Under the pieces are notes generated by a model. The model was not told the DNA's origin. It saw only the letters and a list, made by a program, of their open reading frames with translations, and ran no database searches. Positions 56,901 through 64,000 of a stretch of DNA of 64,000 nucleotides are shown in pieces. Source of the DNA: Bursaphelenchus xylophilus (taxonomy: Eukaryota > Nematoda > Chromadorea > Rhabditida > Aphelenchoididae); the NCBI GenBank assembly GCA_904066235.2, contig CAJFCV020000001.1, positions 2,294,001 through 2,358,000 on the forward strand, given 5' to 3'. Each line of letters starts with the position of its first letter. Positions within the stretch are counted from its first letter, which is position 1. Position numbers and translations under genes: made by a program.

Positions 56901-58461
56901 GCTCAGAGCCGGAGCCAAGAGCCGGCTCCGGAGCCGTGGCAATCCCTGGTACTCACGTGTTCTTCCCGTCCTTGTCCGTGTAATCGAACGAAAAGAGGCC
57001 TCCGTTCGATCCATTAACCATTGTGCCGTTGAACACAAAATGCAACGTGTAATTCTTACCCGTCTCCAGCGGGGTTTTCGTCACCAATGTTAGATGGTCA
57101 TCGGAATCCGTTGAGTTGCTGGCAATCTCAATATTCGTCCCATCTAATGAGAGAACAGCACTTTGAATTGTGACAAATTCCGGATTTGACGCCAACGTGA
57201 CGCTGTTGTTGGCTTGAATCGGGTTGAAAGTGATCTTAACGTTCCCTTTGAAGGTGTTGAGGAGCGCTGAAAGCTTATGCAAAAAGGCTTGTTTCTGCTA
57301 CCTTTGTCAAATTCGAATCCTTTGAACGCAAAAAACGGCGTGATGACAAGGTCGTACTGGTGCACTATGACATTACGTGGCAGTTTATCGCTTGTCGTAT
57401 GCACCATCCCGGTTTGGTTGTTTGGGGCGGACGCTGAAAAAAGATTTAAAAAGGGGATTTATAATAGGCAGTTTTCAGTGAGCTACAGGGGGCACACATT
57501 GAGGAATCTTTGTGCACTAGGGAGTTCGCAAGCTGCAAAGAGCGTTCAGAATAAACTTCGATGTAAATCGGGCCTGGCCAAACCTCTCTGAGCTCGGCCC
57601 GGGTATGGGAAATTTAGTTTTGTGGTGTAAAACAGCTGTTTCTTTACATAGAGTGGCGGACCTGGTGCAGTGGGAAAACAGTACCATTTTGCATCCAGGA
57701 AGTATCAAAATTTCAAAATGCAGCAAAATACCTCCCTCTCCAAGTGAAAAAAATCCGAAAGCCCTTCAAAACGAAGCTTTTTTTAATTGGAGAGGAAGTC
57801 ATTTTGCTACATTTTTTGATTCTTGCTGGATGCAAAATGATACGTTTTTGCCACTGGATCAGGTCCGTCATTGTAGTAAATCAACAATTTTTCTTTTTCT
57901 GGCAAATTCAATTTTCCGGGCCGCCCTGCCCGTTTTAAATCTGCTTTGGCATGGCCAGGGCTAGACATGGCTCTGGGCCGGGTACAGGCCTAATATTATT
58001 TTAGTCACCTAAATATCAGTTTTTTTGGAATTTTGAGTGAGTAAGCTAGTATATGACCCAGGGTTGCTTATTGTTTTCTAAAACTACTCTAATTATGCTC
58101 ATAGAAAAAAGAATTTAGGCAATTGCTTCGTTACGGAACGATTTAGTAGCAAAAGATGTCTAAAATAAGGTTTTCAAATCTATACTATTTTTTGGTCAAT
58201 CCGACTCGTTTCCAATTTCTAATTTGAGCTACCTTGGGCATCCTCAAAAAGTGTTGCAAACAGTTTTCCCGATTTGAAACTTTTTTGTGGTTGATGTGGA
58301 CCGCGATTTCGGCCCGGTCCAACCTCAGAGCTCTGTCTAGGCATCAATTCCCTGGAAACTTCCATCACAGTTTTCTGCCACCTACACTCATCCTTGTATC
58401 CGTTGCAGCTTGAAAGTGAGAACAGAAAAATAAGGAAATAAAGCCACCGTATGCTAGACAT
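50989..58461 (-). CDS. secreted M1 aminopeptidase 3, 816 residues, zinc site intact
   Basis: Exons: 58461-58233, 57433-57302, 57266-56957, 55551-55393, 55347-55236, 55144-55024, 54985-54835, 54750-54639, 54601-54508, 54441-54293, 53491-52970, 52011-51944, 51621-51490, 51148-50989. The leader is MSSIRWLYFLIFLFSLSSCNG. The following ~55 residues are poorly conserved and basic. The motifs are textbook: GAMEN (365-369), HETSH (399-403), 18 residues, Glu422, and Tyr in VTYGYGSAI. An extra intron (52969-52012) splits the long C-terminal exon that is undivided in the other two. The donor of intron 3 is duplicated by a transposon target site. It is tail-to-tail with M1-2. No membrane anchor. The start could be an upstream in-frame GTG, but the ATG at 58461 directly precedes the leader. 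Confidence 0.93.
51197..51335. repeat. element B2 in M1-3 intron 13
   Basis: GTCTGTCGGGAAAATAATAT to CACATTATTTTCCCGACAGAC, with long matching ends including GGATCTGTCGC / GCGACAAATCC. Confidence 0.82.
51673..51928. repeat. element D in M1-3 intron 12
   Basis: AATGACGGACCTGATCCGGT to ACTAGATCGGGTCCGCCACT. Confidence 0.82.
52130..52310 (+). repeat. left part of an element A in M1-3 intron 11
   Basis: AAGTGCCCCAAGTGCGACGT and AACTTGGCGCAAATTCAG. The right end is not found. Confidence 0.6.
52800..52948 (-). repeat. element B in M1-3 intron 11
   Basis: CAATCTGTCGGGAAAATAAT to ATTATTTTCCGGACAGACGG. Confidence 0.83.
53535..53681 (+). repeat. element B in M1-3 intron 10
   Basis: CAGTCAGCCGAGAGAATAAT to TTGTTTTCCCGACAGACTTA. 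Confidence 0.8.
53690..54230. other. remainder of M1-3 intron 10
   Basis: CCTCACCAAATGGCAAGTACTAT and AATGGCATATGTCACTTATCATTTAGTGAGG-type words are inverted (about 53816-53990), marking a further short foldback of about 180 bp. Confidence 0.55.
56010..56157 (-). repeat. element B in M1-3 intron 3
   Basis: CATGTCGGGAAAATAATGAG to CATTTCCCCGACAGACTTAA. Confidence 0.8.
56310..56456 (-). repeat. second element B in M1-3 intron 3
   Basis: CAGTCCGTCGGAAAAATAAT to CTATTTTCCCGACAGACTGA. A right-hand fragment of element A (56215-56280) lies between the two B copies. Confidence 0.82.
56510..56948. mobile_element. 439 bp hAT-like element inserted at a splice donor
   Basis: The ends CAGAGATTGCCACGG and CCGTGGCAATCCCTG match the hAT-type CAGRGRTTGCC terminus. 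The 8-bp direct repeat GTACTCAC flanks it (56502-56509, 56949-56956). On the coding strand that repeat reads GTGAGTAC, the donor of intron 3. The interior is built of GGCTCCGG / CCGGAGCC palindromes with an AT-rich centre. No transposase. Confidence 0.9.
57650..57877. repeat. element D in M1-3 intron 1
   Basis: GTGGCGGACCTGGTGCAGTG to CCACTGGATCAGGTCCGTCA. Confidence 0.82.
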
Positions 58462-58598
58462 CACAAGACGGTTTTAGTGACGACTGCCACGCTAATTTGA
58501 ATTGAATATACAAACTGTTTGTATGGCCTTTTAACTTAATGTGGCTATTGAATTTAAAGCAGTCAATTGATTTTTCAAATTCTTTTGCTTTGTTATAT

Positions 58599-58737
58599 CA
58601 GTCTGCCGGGAAAATAATGTGGATTCATCGCGACTTGGAGTCGTCCAGCGTCGCATTGAGACGGCTAGATGATGGAAATTTCTGGGACGAAGCGAGGCGT
58701 TTTTTCGCGGTAAAACCACATTATTTTCCCGACAGAA
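58599..58737. repeat. element B2 between M1-3 and the membrane protein gene
   Basis: CAGTCTGCCGGGAAAATAAT to CACATTATTTTCCCGACAGA. It sits between two divergent genes whose start codons are only 484 bp apart. Confidence 0.82.
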
Positions 58738-58944
58738 CAATATCAGTCTATAATAATTTCCACAAAGAAAAGAATTTTTTTCGTATGAACGGCAAGGATC
58801 CACCAAAAAATCAATTTTTTCGCACGAAGAAAACGGTCAAATGAAAAAAATATAAAAGGTCTCAAAATTGAAGAAAATTGGTCATTTTGAAGTTTCTTCC
58901 TTTCAAATTGGTCGACACAGCCGCGAAGCACCTGGAATTTGGAC

Positions 58945-61900
58945 ATGAAACTGTGGCTGTTCTTTCTGTCCGTCATCTTTCCGTTGACGCAGAGTTATGT
59001 CAAAATGTCTCCCAAGGAGCGTAAGTTTTGACGACTAGTTTTTTCCCCGAAAAAATGCGTTTTTTCTCTGAACGCTCTCCGCATTTCGCATACTCTCTAG
59101 GCCGCAAAGACCGTTCAATATCTCGGCTGCCCTTGCAAAGGGCTGGATAAGATTTTCTGGAGTTTATATGTGATCTATGACCGAAGTGTAGGGAAAATTT
59201 CACAAAGGAAAGTACTTTTATGGGGGCTCCTACTTTTTGACGGGACATATCTCAAAAAATCAGAAAAAATGTGCTGATCAAGGATATATAAATCTTAGCT
59301 GCCCATTTTAGGTTTTTAGGGGTGAAAACCTAATCGGAAGTTGACTTAAAGTCCTATTAAACCCCTTTCCGCTTAATTTTTCACGGGTTTAGAATTTTTA
59401 TTTCCGCTTAAAATGATGCTTATTGAGTTTCTAAGATGTAATAAATCAGTATTGGCACAAAAATTCATTTTTCCGACCTTCAACGTCAAAAAAAGTTGAT
59501 TCGGCCCAAAAGGGAAATCGAACCCGTGCGGCGTTCCCCTCTTGATTCCCAGACTACGGCACTAACCACTCGGCCACACCGCTCTCTTCCGAAGGAAGAG
59601 ACCGAATGCGCTTTTTATCGTTTCGAATGCCTGCACCTTTTTTAGGGAAATTAAGCCAGTTTTTGGGCATTTTCACCCCTAAAAACCTAAAATGGGCAGC
59701 TAAGATTTATATATCCTTGATCAGCACATTTTTCTGATTTTTTGAGATATGTCCCGTCAAAAAGTAGGAGCCCCCATAAAAGTACTTTCCTTGTCAAAAA
59801 AATCGGACTGTCGCGCATTGGTTTATTATCAAAAAAAGAAATGAAAATTTCAATTTTCATTTTGATGAAATTTTTGGGCCAGTTTTCGTCGACTTTTTTT
59901 TCCATCTTTCCCACCACTTTTCTCTTCAGTGGCTAACAAGGCCTCATGCAAGACCCTCCTCAGCAACAACTATCACAGCTACGTGGACTTGGGCTACGAC
60001 GAAGAGAGAAAGGAGGTGATGTATTCGATCAAAAGCGGGAATAACGATAGAATTAGTGGATCGTTCAAAGCGCCGGGCTGGGATCGATGTTCCATCTTCA
60101 GCGATCCCAAAAATTACATTGTCTGTACTGGTGCAGAGGGATTTACCGTGGTGAGGTAAGCTGATTTTTTTGGGAATTTTGATTTTTTTGGATTTTTTTT
60201 TATTTTTTTTAATTATATTTTTACTTTTTTTTATTTTTTGGAAAAACTTCCTTATTTTGGCCACAACAAGGGTATTCTGCGAACTGCGCCCAAGCTTGGG
60301 AACTAAAGTTAGGAAAAAAGGCTTCGGCTGCTGAATTACTATAATAACTCTATAGTTTTAAGGGTACATGCCTACGAAGGCTACGACGACTCATTTAGTT
60401 CCATACGGAGGCAATAAGTTTAGTTCCGGACATGTTTCATCGTATAAAGTGTTAAATCGCGGGCAGCAGCCCTTTTTGAAGGGTAAGGTGGTACGTAAAA
60501 AAGAAGGTACCTCACTAACTAAATCCACTGTCCGGGCATTGACAACGATGAATTGAGCGTGCACGCTAAATTTGGGCTAATTCCGACCAGTTTCCGCAAA
60601 GTTACAAGTTGTGGCCAAAATAAGGAACTTTTACCTATTTTTTTATTTTCAGTGGTGACAGACAAGTCCATTTCAAGCCTAATTCCGATCCAGATCCCAC
60701 TGGATTCGTCCTAGTTCAAGGCAAAAATAATTTCGTCCAATGGGGCGCGTCGTCAGCGGTTGATGTTGAGGAAATCAACCTCAATAAGACAACGGGTAAA
60801 AATGACTTCTCATAAAATTAGCATTGTTTTCAGACCTCGGAACGTGTGACGCAAATGATGCCGAGACGAAGGAAGTGTGCCCATTTTTGAAGCCGGCCCT
60901 CCATCAAAGGGAACTTTATCATCGGGCTCATGCCAAAAAAGTAAGGCATTTGATAGTAGGCGGGTTAAAAAAAGCTCGGAAAACAACGTTTCACGGCTCG
61001 GCGGAGCTAAGTTGGTAAACTATCCTTTTTCTGGCCCCGCCGAAAAGCAAGAATTTCCGGTTCGCGCCCACAACTTTTGCTGACTGCGAAACATGGTTAG
61101 GAATTTGAGAAACACGTAGGAATTTCAGGCTTAGCTTAGCCTCAGGCTTAGGCTGAGCCTCAGGCTTAGGCTTAGTCTCAGGCTTAGGCAGGTTAGGCTT
61201 AGGCTGTTTCCTACTTTTATTCGCAGTCTGCAGGGAAACCGGGGCGCAAGCTGCAAAGCGCGGCGCCAGAAAAAGGATAGTTTTCCGCTAAGTTTCATCT
61301 TGTTTTCGAGCTCCGCCGAAGACGCGAGCTGCGCCCTGCATCGTGAATTTTACTCGTCTCCGTGCGTCAAATTTTTTGCGCAAGGGCGCACCGTGCAGAA
61401 ATGTCAAGATATTTTGGTCCGCCTAGTATAAATTTGTCGGGAAAATAATGTGGATTTGTCGTTGAAATTTTGGCCTTGCCTCGTCACAATTGGCGCAGCG
61501 ACAAAGCGTTCGATATTTTCCCGACAGACTGACATCATTTTGAAAATTTCTTCCAGTACGGAGGCATGGTCTATGGCGATGACTACTTCACCTCCCAACT
61601 GGACTTTTGGTATCCGGCAGTCTTCTATGAGGGCATCGTTGTGCTCATCTCGACCAAAAGCAAGGGATATGGAGTTGTGGTGGATCAGAAGACGGAGTAA
61701 GTTGGAGAAGTCGCCGGTTTACGGCTTTTAGCGAGTGCTACTACCTGGTGGACTACAAGAGCTTCGACGAGGAGAAGAATATCCCCGGCCACGATGTGGA
61801 AGCGGCTCAAAAGGCACTCAACTCGTTGAATCCGGCCCACAAAGCGGTCCGCATCCCGATTTTTGAGAGCGCAGAGCAAGTGGCGAGCTTCAGAGAGGGC

Positions 61901-62252
61901 CTCAAAGACACGATCGACTATACCATATTCCGAAGCCGGGGCTTCGAACAGTCCGGAACGTTGTTTTTGCACTTGTTGGCGTTTGCTACGACCTGTTTTT
62001 TGGGAGGATTGGTCATGTGCTGTGGATTGGCGTTCAAAACTGGTAAGAAAAGTTTTTGAAAACAGTCGTGGTGGGACCAAAAATAATTTTTTTTTTTGAT
62101 TTTATTTGAGTTTATTTTTAGGTGGAGCGTACGACACGATCAATTCCAAGCCTGTGGATATCCAGGAGATTGCTCGAGAGAACTTTTATGCAGAAATAAG
62201 CAGTAGCGACGACGGCGAAAAATCTGTGGGCAAAAAAGGAAAGAAAAATTAG
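58945..62252 (+). CDS. uncharacterised type I membrane protein, 377 residues
   Basis: Exons: 58945-59020, 59930-60155, 60653-60795, 60834-60940, 61557-61696, 61732-62042, 62122-62252; phases 1, 2, 1, 0, 2, 1. The signal peptide is MKLWLFFLSVIFPLTQSYV. The extracellular part (about 20-306) has paired cysteines (SCKTLL, DRCSIF, YIVCTG, LGTCDAN, EVCPF, DECYYL) and a beta-rich feel (YGGMVYGDDYFTSQLDFWYP, GIVVLISTKSKGYGVVVD). One transmembrane helix lies at about 307-331 (TLFLHLLAFATTCFLGGLVM). A short acidic/basic tail ends VGKKGKKN. An NKTT site near residue 150 could be glycosylated. I recognise no named family. The regular secretory layout suggests a cell-surface protein. Confidence 0.8.
59045..59200. 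repeat. partial element A interior in intron 1 of the membrane protein gene
   Basis: CTGAACGCTCTCCGCATTTC and GACCGTTCAATATCTCGGC are typical words. Both termini are missing. Confidence 0.6.
59203..59794. mobile_element. element H, 592 bp, with tRNA-like core
   Basis: The arms are ACAAAGGAAAGTACTTTTAT at the left and ATAAAAGTACTTTCCTTGT at the right. They are about 140 bp long and nearly perfect through GGGGGCTCCTACTTTTTGAC and GGGCAGCT. The interior holds a tRNA-like segment on the minus strand. No open frame for a transposase. Confidence 0.85.
59512..59585 (-). other. tRNA-Ser-like segment in element H
   Basis: The minus strand reads GCGGTGTGGCCGAGTGGTTA (a clear type II tRNA A-box region), then a long variable part, then GGGTTCGATTTCCC (B box). 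The anticodon arm does not pair, so it is not a functional tRNA. Confidence 0.6.
60175..60652. other. intron 2 of the membrane protein gene
   Basis: TTTT-rich low-complexity run at 60178-60240. TTCCTTATTTTGGCCACAAC near 60249 is inverted as GTTGTGGCCAAAATAAGGAA near 60608, so most of the intron is a foldback of about 380 bp. Confidence 0.65.
61016..61290. repeat. inverted repeat enclosing TTAGGC-like array
   Basis: AAACTATCCTTTTTCTGGC (61016) mirrors GCCAGAAAAAGGATAGTTT (61271). Between them, 61128-61210 is a run of GGCTTAGGCT, GAGCCTCAGG and TTAGGCTTAGGC words, i.e. degenerate nematode telomeric repeat. Confidence 0.75.
61434..61532. repeat. element B2, short copy
   Basis: TTTGTCGGGAAAATAATGTG to ATATTTTCCCGACAGACTGA, ending 25 bp before the acceptor of exon 5. 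Confidence 0.78.
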
Positions 62253-62287
62253 ATTTTTGAATTAAAAAAATAGTTTTTAAGTCGTAA

Positions 62288-62293
62288 AATAAA
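62288..62293 (+). terminator. poly(A) signal of the membrane protein gene
   Basis: AATAAA 36 bp past the stop. Confidence 0.6.
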
Positions 62294-62378
62294 TTTATTG
62301 AATAATTTTGGTACCTTATAAATTCTTCGAAGGCAAAAGTGAACGTATTTTACAATAAAAAAAATCAAAAAGCCTTTC

Positions 62379-62460
62379 TGATGAGAGTGGGATTCGAACC
62401 CACGCCTCCGAAGAGACTGGTGCCTTAAACCAGCGCCTTAGACCACTCGGCCATCTCACC
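62379..62460 (-). tRNA. tRNA-Leu (AAG)
   Basis: The acceptor stem GGTGAGA pairs with TCTCATC (one G-U). A-box TGGCCGAGTGGTCTAAGGCG. Anticodon stem CTGGT/ACCAG with loop TTAAGGC, anticodon AAG. Long variable arm TCTCTTCGGAGGC, as expected for leucine. T arm GTGGGTTCGAATCCCAC perfect. It has no intron and no encoded CCA. All arms pair, so it should be functional. Confidence 0.95.
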
Positions 62461-62690
62461 ACGGCCCTCCTTTCTCTTCGTTTCTCTCCAAAAATTCCGC
62501 CAAAAGAGGGCATTTATTTTATTGTGAAACTAAATAAATACTAGCAATAAATACTCACAATCTTTTCGTATTTTTCAATTTTAACCACAAAATTGATATT
62601 ACAGTAGATTTTAAAATTTTTCGGTGGGAAAAATTATTTTTACAGTAGTAAAAAAAAATGAAAAAAAAAATAAATTTCTAAAATACGATT

Positions 62691-63796
62691 CTACGAAGTG
62701 ATCTCCCACTCCTTGTCCAGTCGATCCAAAAATTCCGAGCAAGCAAAACGAGCGCGTTTCGCCGGACAAATCTTCATCAATTTTCGGATTTTCGGCAAAA
62801 ACAATGGCAAAAAGTTGCGGAATACGATGGTATCTTCGGCGGCAACTCGTTCAATTAAAATGGCCACCACCTCGGATTGCGCAATGGCTCGAAGGTCCAG
62901 ATCCGACAGTTGGGTTTTCTGGAATTTGAAAAATTAGGCTTATATGATAGTATTGTGCTATTTTAATAAAAAGTTACAGTACTCCAAGACTACTCGGGCG
63001 ATATGAATGAAATTTTGAGTGAGAAAAAAGCAAGGATATGGCAAGATCTTGTCAAAATTTCAGACCGCGTTATGCAGAAACCGCAGAGATATGAGCTTTC
63101 AAAATTCAAAAAAATGTCGGTTTTTGAAAATTTTAAAAAATTAAAAATATAGTATGAATAAACATCATAAATTGATTATACTGCCAAAATCTGAAATCAT
63201 ATTTTTTATAGACAGCGTAGTTATTGTCGTTTGAGATTCAAAAAATCCCGTTTTTGCTACTTTCTTAACATAAAATTTTCTAAAACCGAGATTTTTTGAA
63301 TTCTGAAATCTCATATCTGTGCGGTTTCTGCTTAGCGCTGCCTGAAATTTTCACAAGATCTTGCTATATCCTTGCTTTTTACTCACTCAAAATTTGATTT
63401 ATATCGCCCAACTGGTCTTGGAGTACTGTAATTTTTTATTAAAGTTACAGATCGCGATTTTTTGAATTTTGAAAGCTTTTTCTCCTCCTTACCTGCATTC
63501 CATCCACACTTTCCACGGAATTCATTGGTTTGATGTTCATCTTCTTGACGAATGGATTGGCCCGTGGACTCATTGGAGTGCATGGGGCGCTCTCCTCACT
63601 CCCAAATGACCCCGATTTCCCGAGATTTGCGCATTCAAAGTCGGACCGATCCCGGATGGACGACTTGCCGGCCAGTTGAAGTTCCAGCTCTTCCAGCTGA
63701 TCAAACGCCTTCTCGACGAGCTGATCGACGAGACGGATGTAGCGATAGTTCGGATTGGAGGCTCCTTGTTTTTTCGAGACTTTGGCGACGTCGTCT
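62691..63796 (-). CDS. 3' end of an uncharacterised gene, 5' end outside window
   Basis: Two exons are visible: 63796-63493 (enters in phase 2) and 62918-62691, joined in phase 0, giving about 176 residues. The first reads DDVAKVSKKQGASNPNYR, a helix LVDQLVEKAFDQLEELELQL, then a phosphorylation-prone linker (SGSFGSEESAPCTPMSPRA). The second is LSDLDLRAIAQSEVVAILIE, RNFLPLFLPKIRKLMKICP, ending DKEWEITS. Helical, cytosolic or nuclear in character, with no family recognised. The exon is preceded by a good TTTTGCAG acceptor at 63797-63804, and the upstream intron runs past the window end. Confidence 0.7.
62975..63435. repeat. foldback element in the last intron of the partial gene
   Basis: TTACAGTACTCCAAGAC at the left and the inverted CTTGGAGTACTGTAA at the right. 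The arms are about 150 bp with GCAAGGATATGGCAAGATCTTG mirrored by CAAGATCTTGCTATATCCTTG. Confidence 0.85.
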
Positions 63797-63898
63797 CTGC
63801 AAAACATGGCATAATTATGAACCAAAATTGGGCCAGAAGCAGTATGACATTTCGTCATGGCCGCAAGAAAATCTACGGTTTGCTTTGTGAAAACGCTA

Positions 63899-64000
63899 TC
63901 AGTCTGTTGGGGAAATAATGAATAGAATGTCGCTGTCCCGATCGCGTCGCTGAAGTGAAAAGCAATTTGATTTTGTTTTCATTTTCTCGACGGGGATGCG
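63899..64000 (-). repeat. element B, cut by the window end
   Basis: CAGTCTGTTGGGGAAATAAT followed by the usual reverse-orientation interior (GCGTCGCTGAAGTGAAAAGC). Confidence 0.8.

Noticed and set aside
59512..59585. Functional tRNA-Ser
   Set aside because: The anticodon stem cannot form and the T stem is reduced.

Overview
This is nuclear DNA from a nematode, probably a rhabditid-type worm. The evidence is a multi-exon Nopp140/DAO-5-like gene and a tropomodulin gene with many introns of 34-43 nt, a nematode-style expansion of secreted M1 and pepsin-like proteins, GATA sites next to gut-type promoters, and TTAGGC-like telomeric motifs inside an intron. I cannot name the species. All gene models were built by hand from reading frame, splice signals and phase. 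Every complete model closes in frame across its introns.

Layout. 1-5313 (+) is the 3' part of a Nopp140-like nucleolar phosphoprotein with tandemly duplicated exon-intron units. 5560-6909 (-) is an unrecognised 228-residue helical protein. 7557-8946 (-) is a small Ly6/uPAR-type GPI-anchored protein. 10032-14411 (-) is tropomodulin, whose last intron holds a 1.87 kb palindromic transposon. 14.4-25.6 kb is gene-free: GC-rich islands of unknown role, a minisatellite, a mariner remnant and many short inverted-repeat elements. 25627-29335 (-) is a tandem pair of secreted pepsin-family proteins that have lost both catalytic aspartates. 30634-33636 (-) is a cytosolic protein tyrosine phosphatase with an intact active site. 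34389-42359 (-), 44601-50240 (+) and 50989-58461 (-) are three secreted M1-type aminopeptidase paralogues. The first and third keep the zinc site, and the middle one has lost it completely. 58945-62252 (+) is an unrecognised type I membrane protein. 62379-62460 (-) is tRNA-Leu(AAG). 62691-63796 (-) is the 3' end of another unrecognised gene that runs off the window.

The five protease-family genes in 25.6-58.5 kb all encode signal peptides. Two M1 genes and one pepsin-like gene have GATA motifs near their starts, so I infer a gut digestive or lumenal gene cluster in which three of five members are predicted pseudoenzymes.

Mobile DNA is dense. About 25 copies of one ~145 bp inverted-repeat family (called B here) sit in introns and spacers, along with several other families (A, D, G, H, M and a GCACAGTGC-rich group). 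In several cases insertion can be read directly from target-site duplications: TTAA at the palindrome in tropomodulin, TA in the family G copy, and 8 bp at two hAT-like elements. One of the hAT-like elements duplicated a splice donor exactly.
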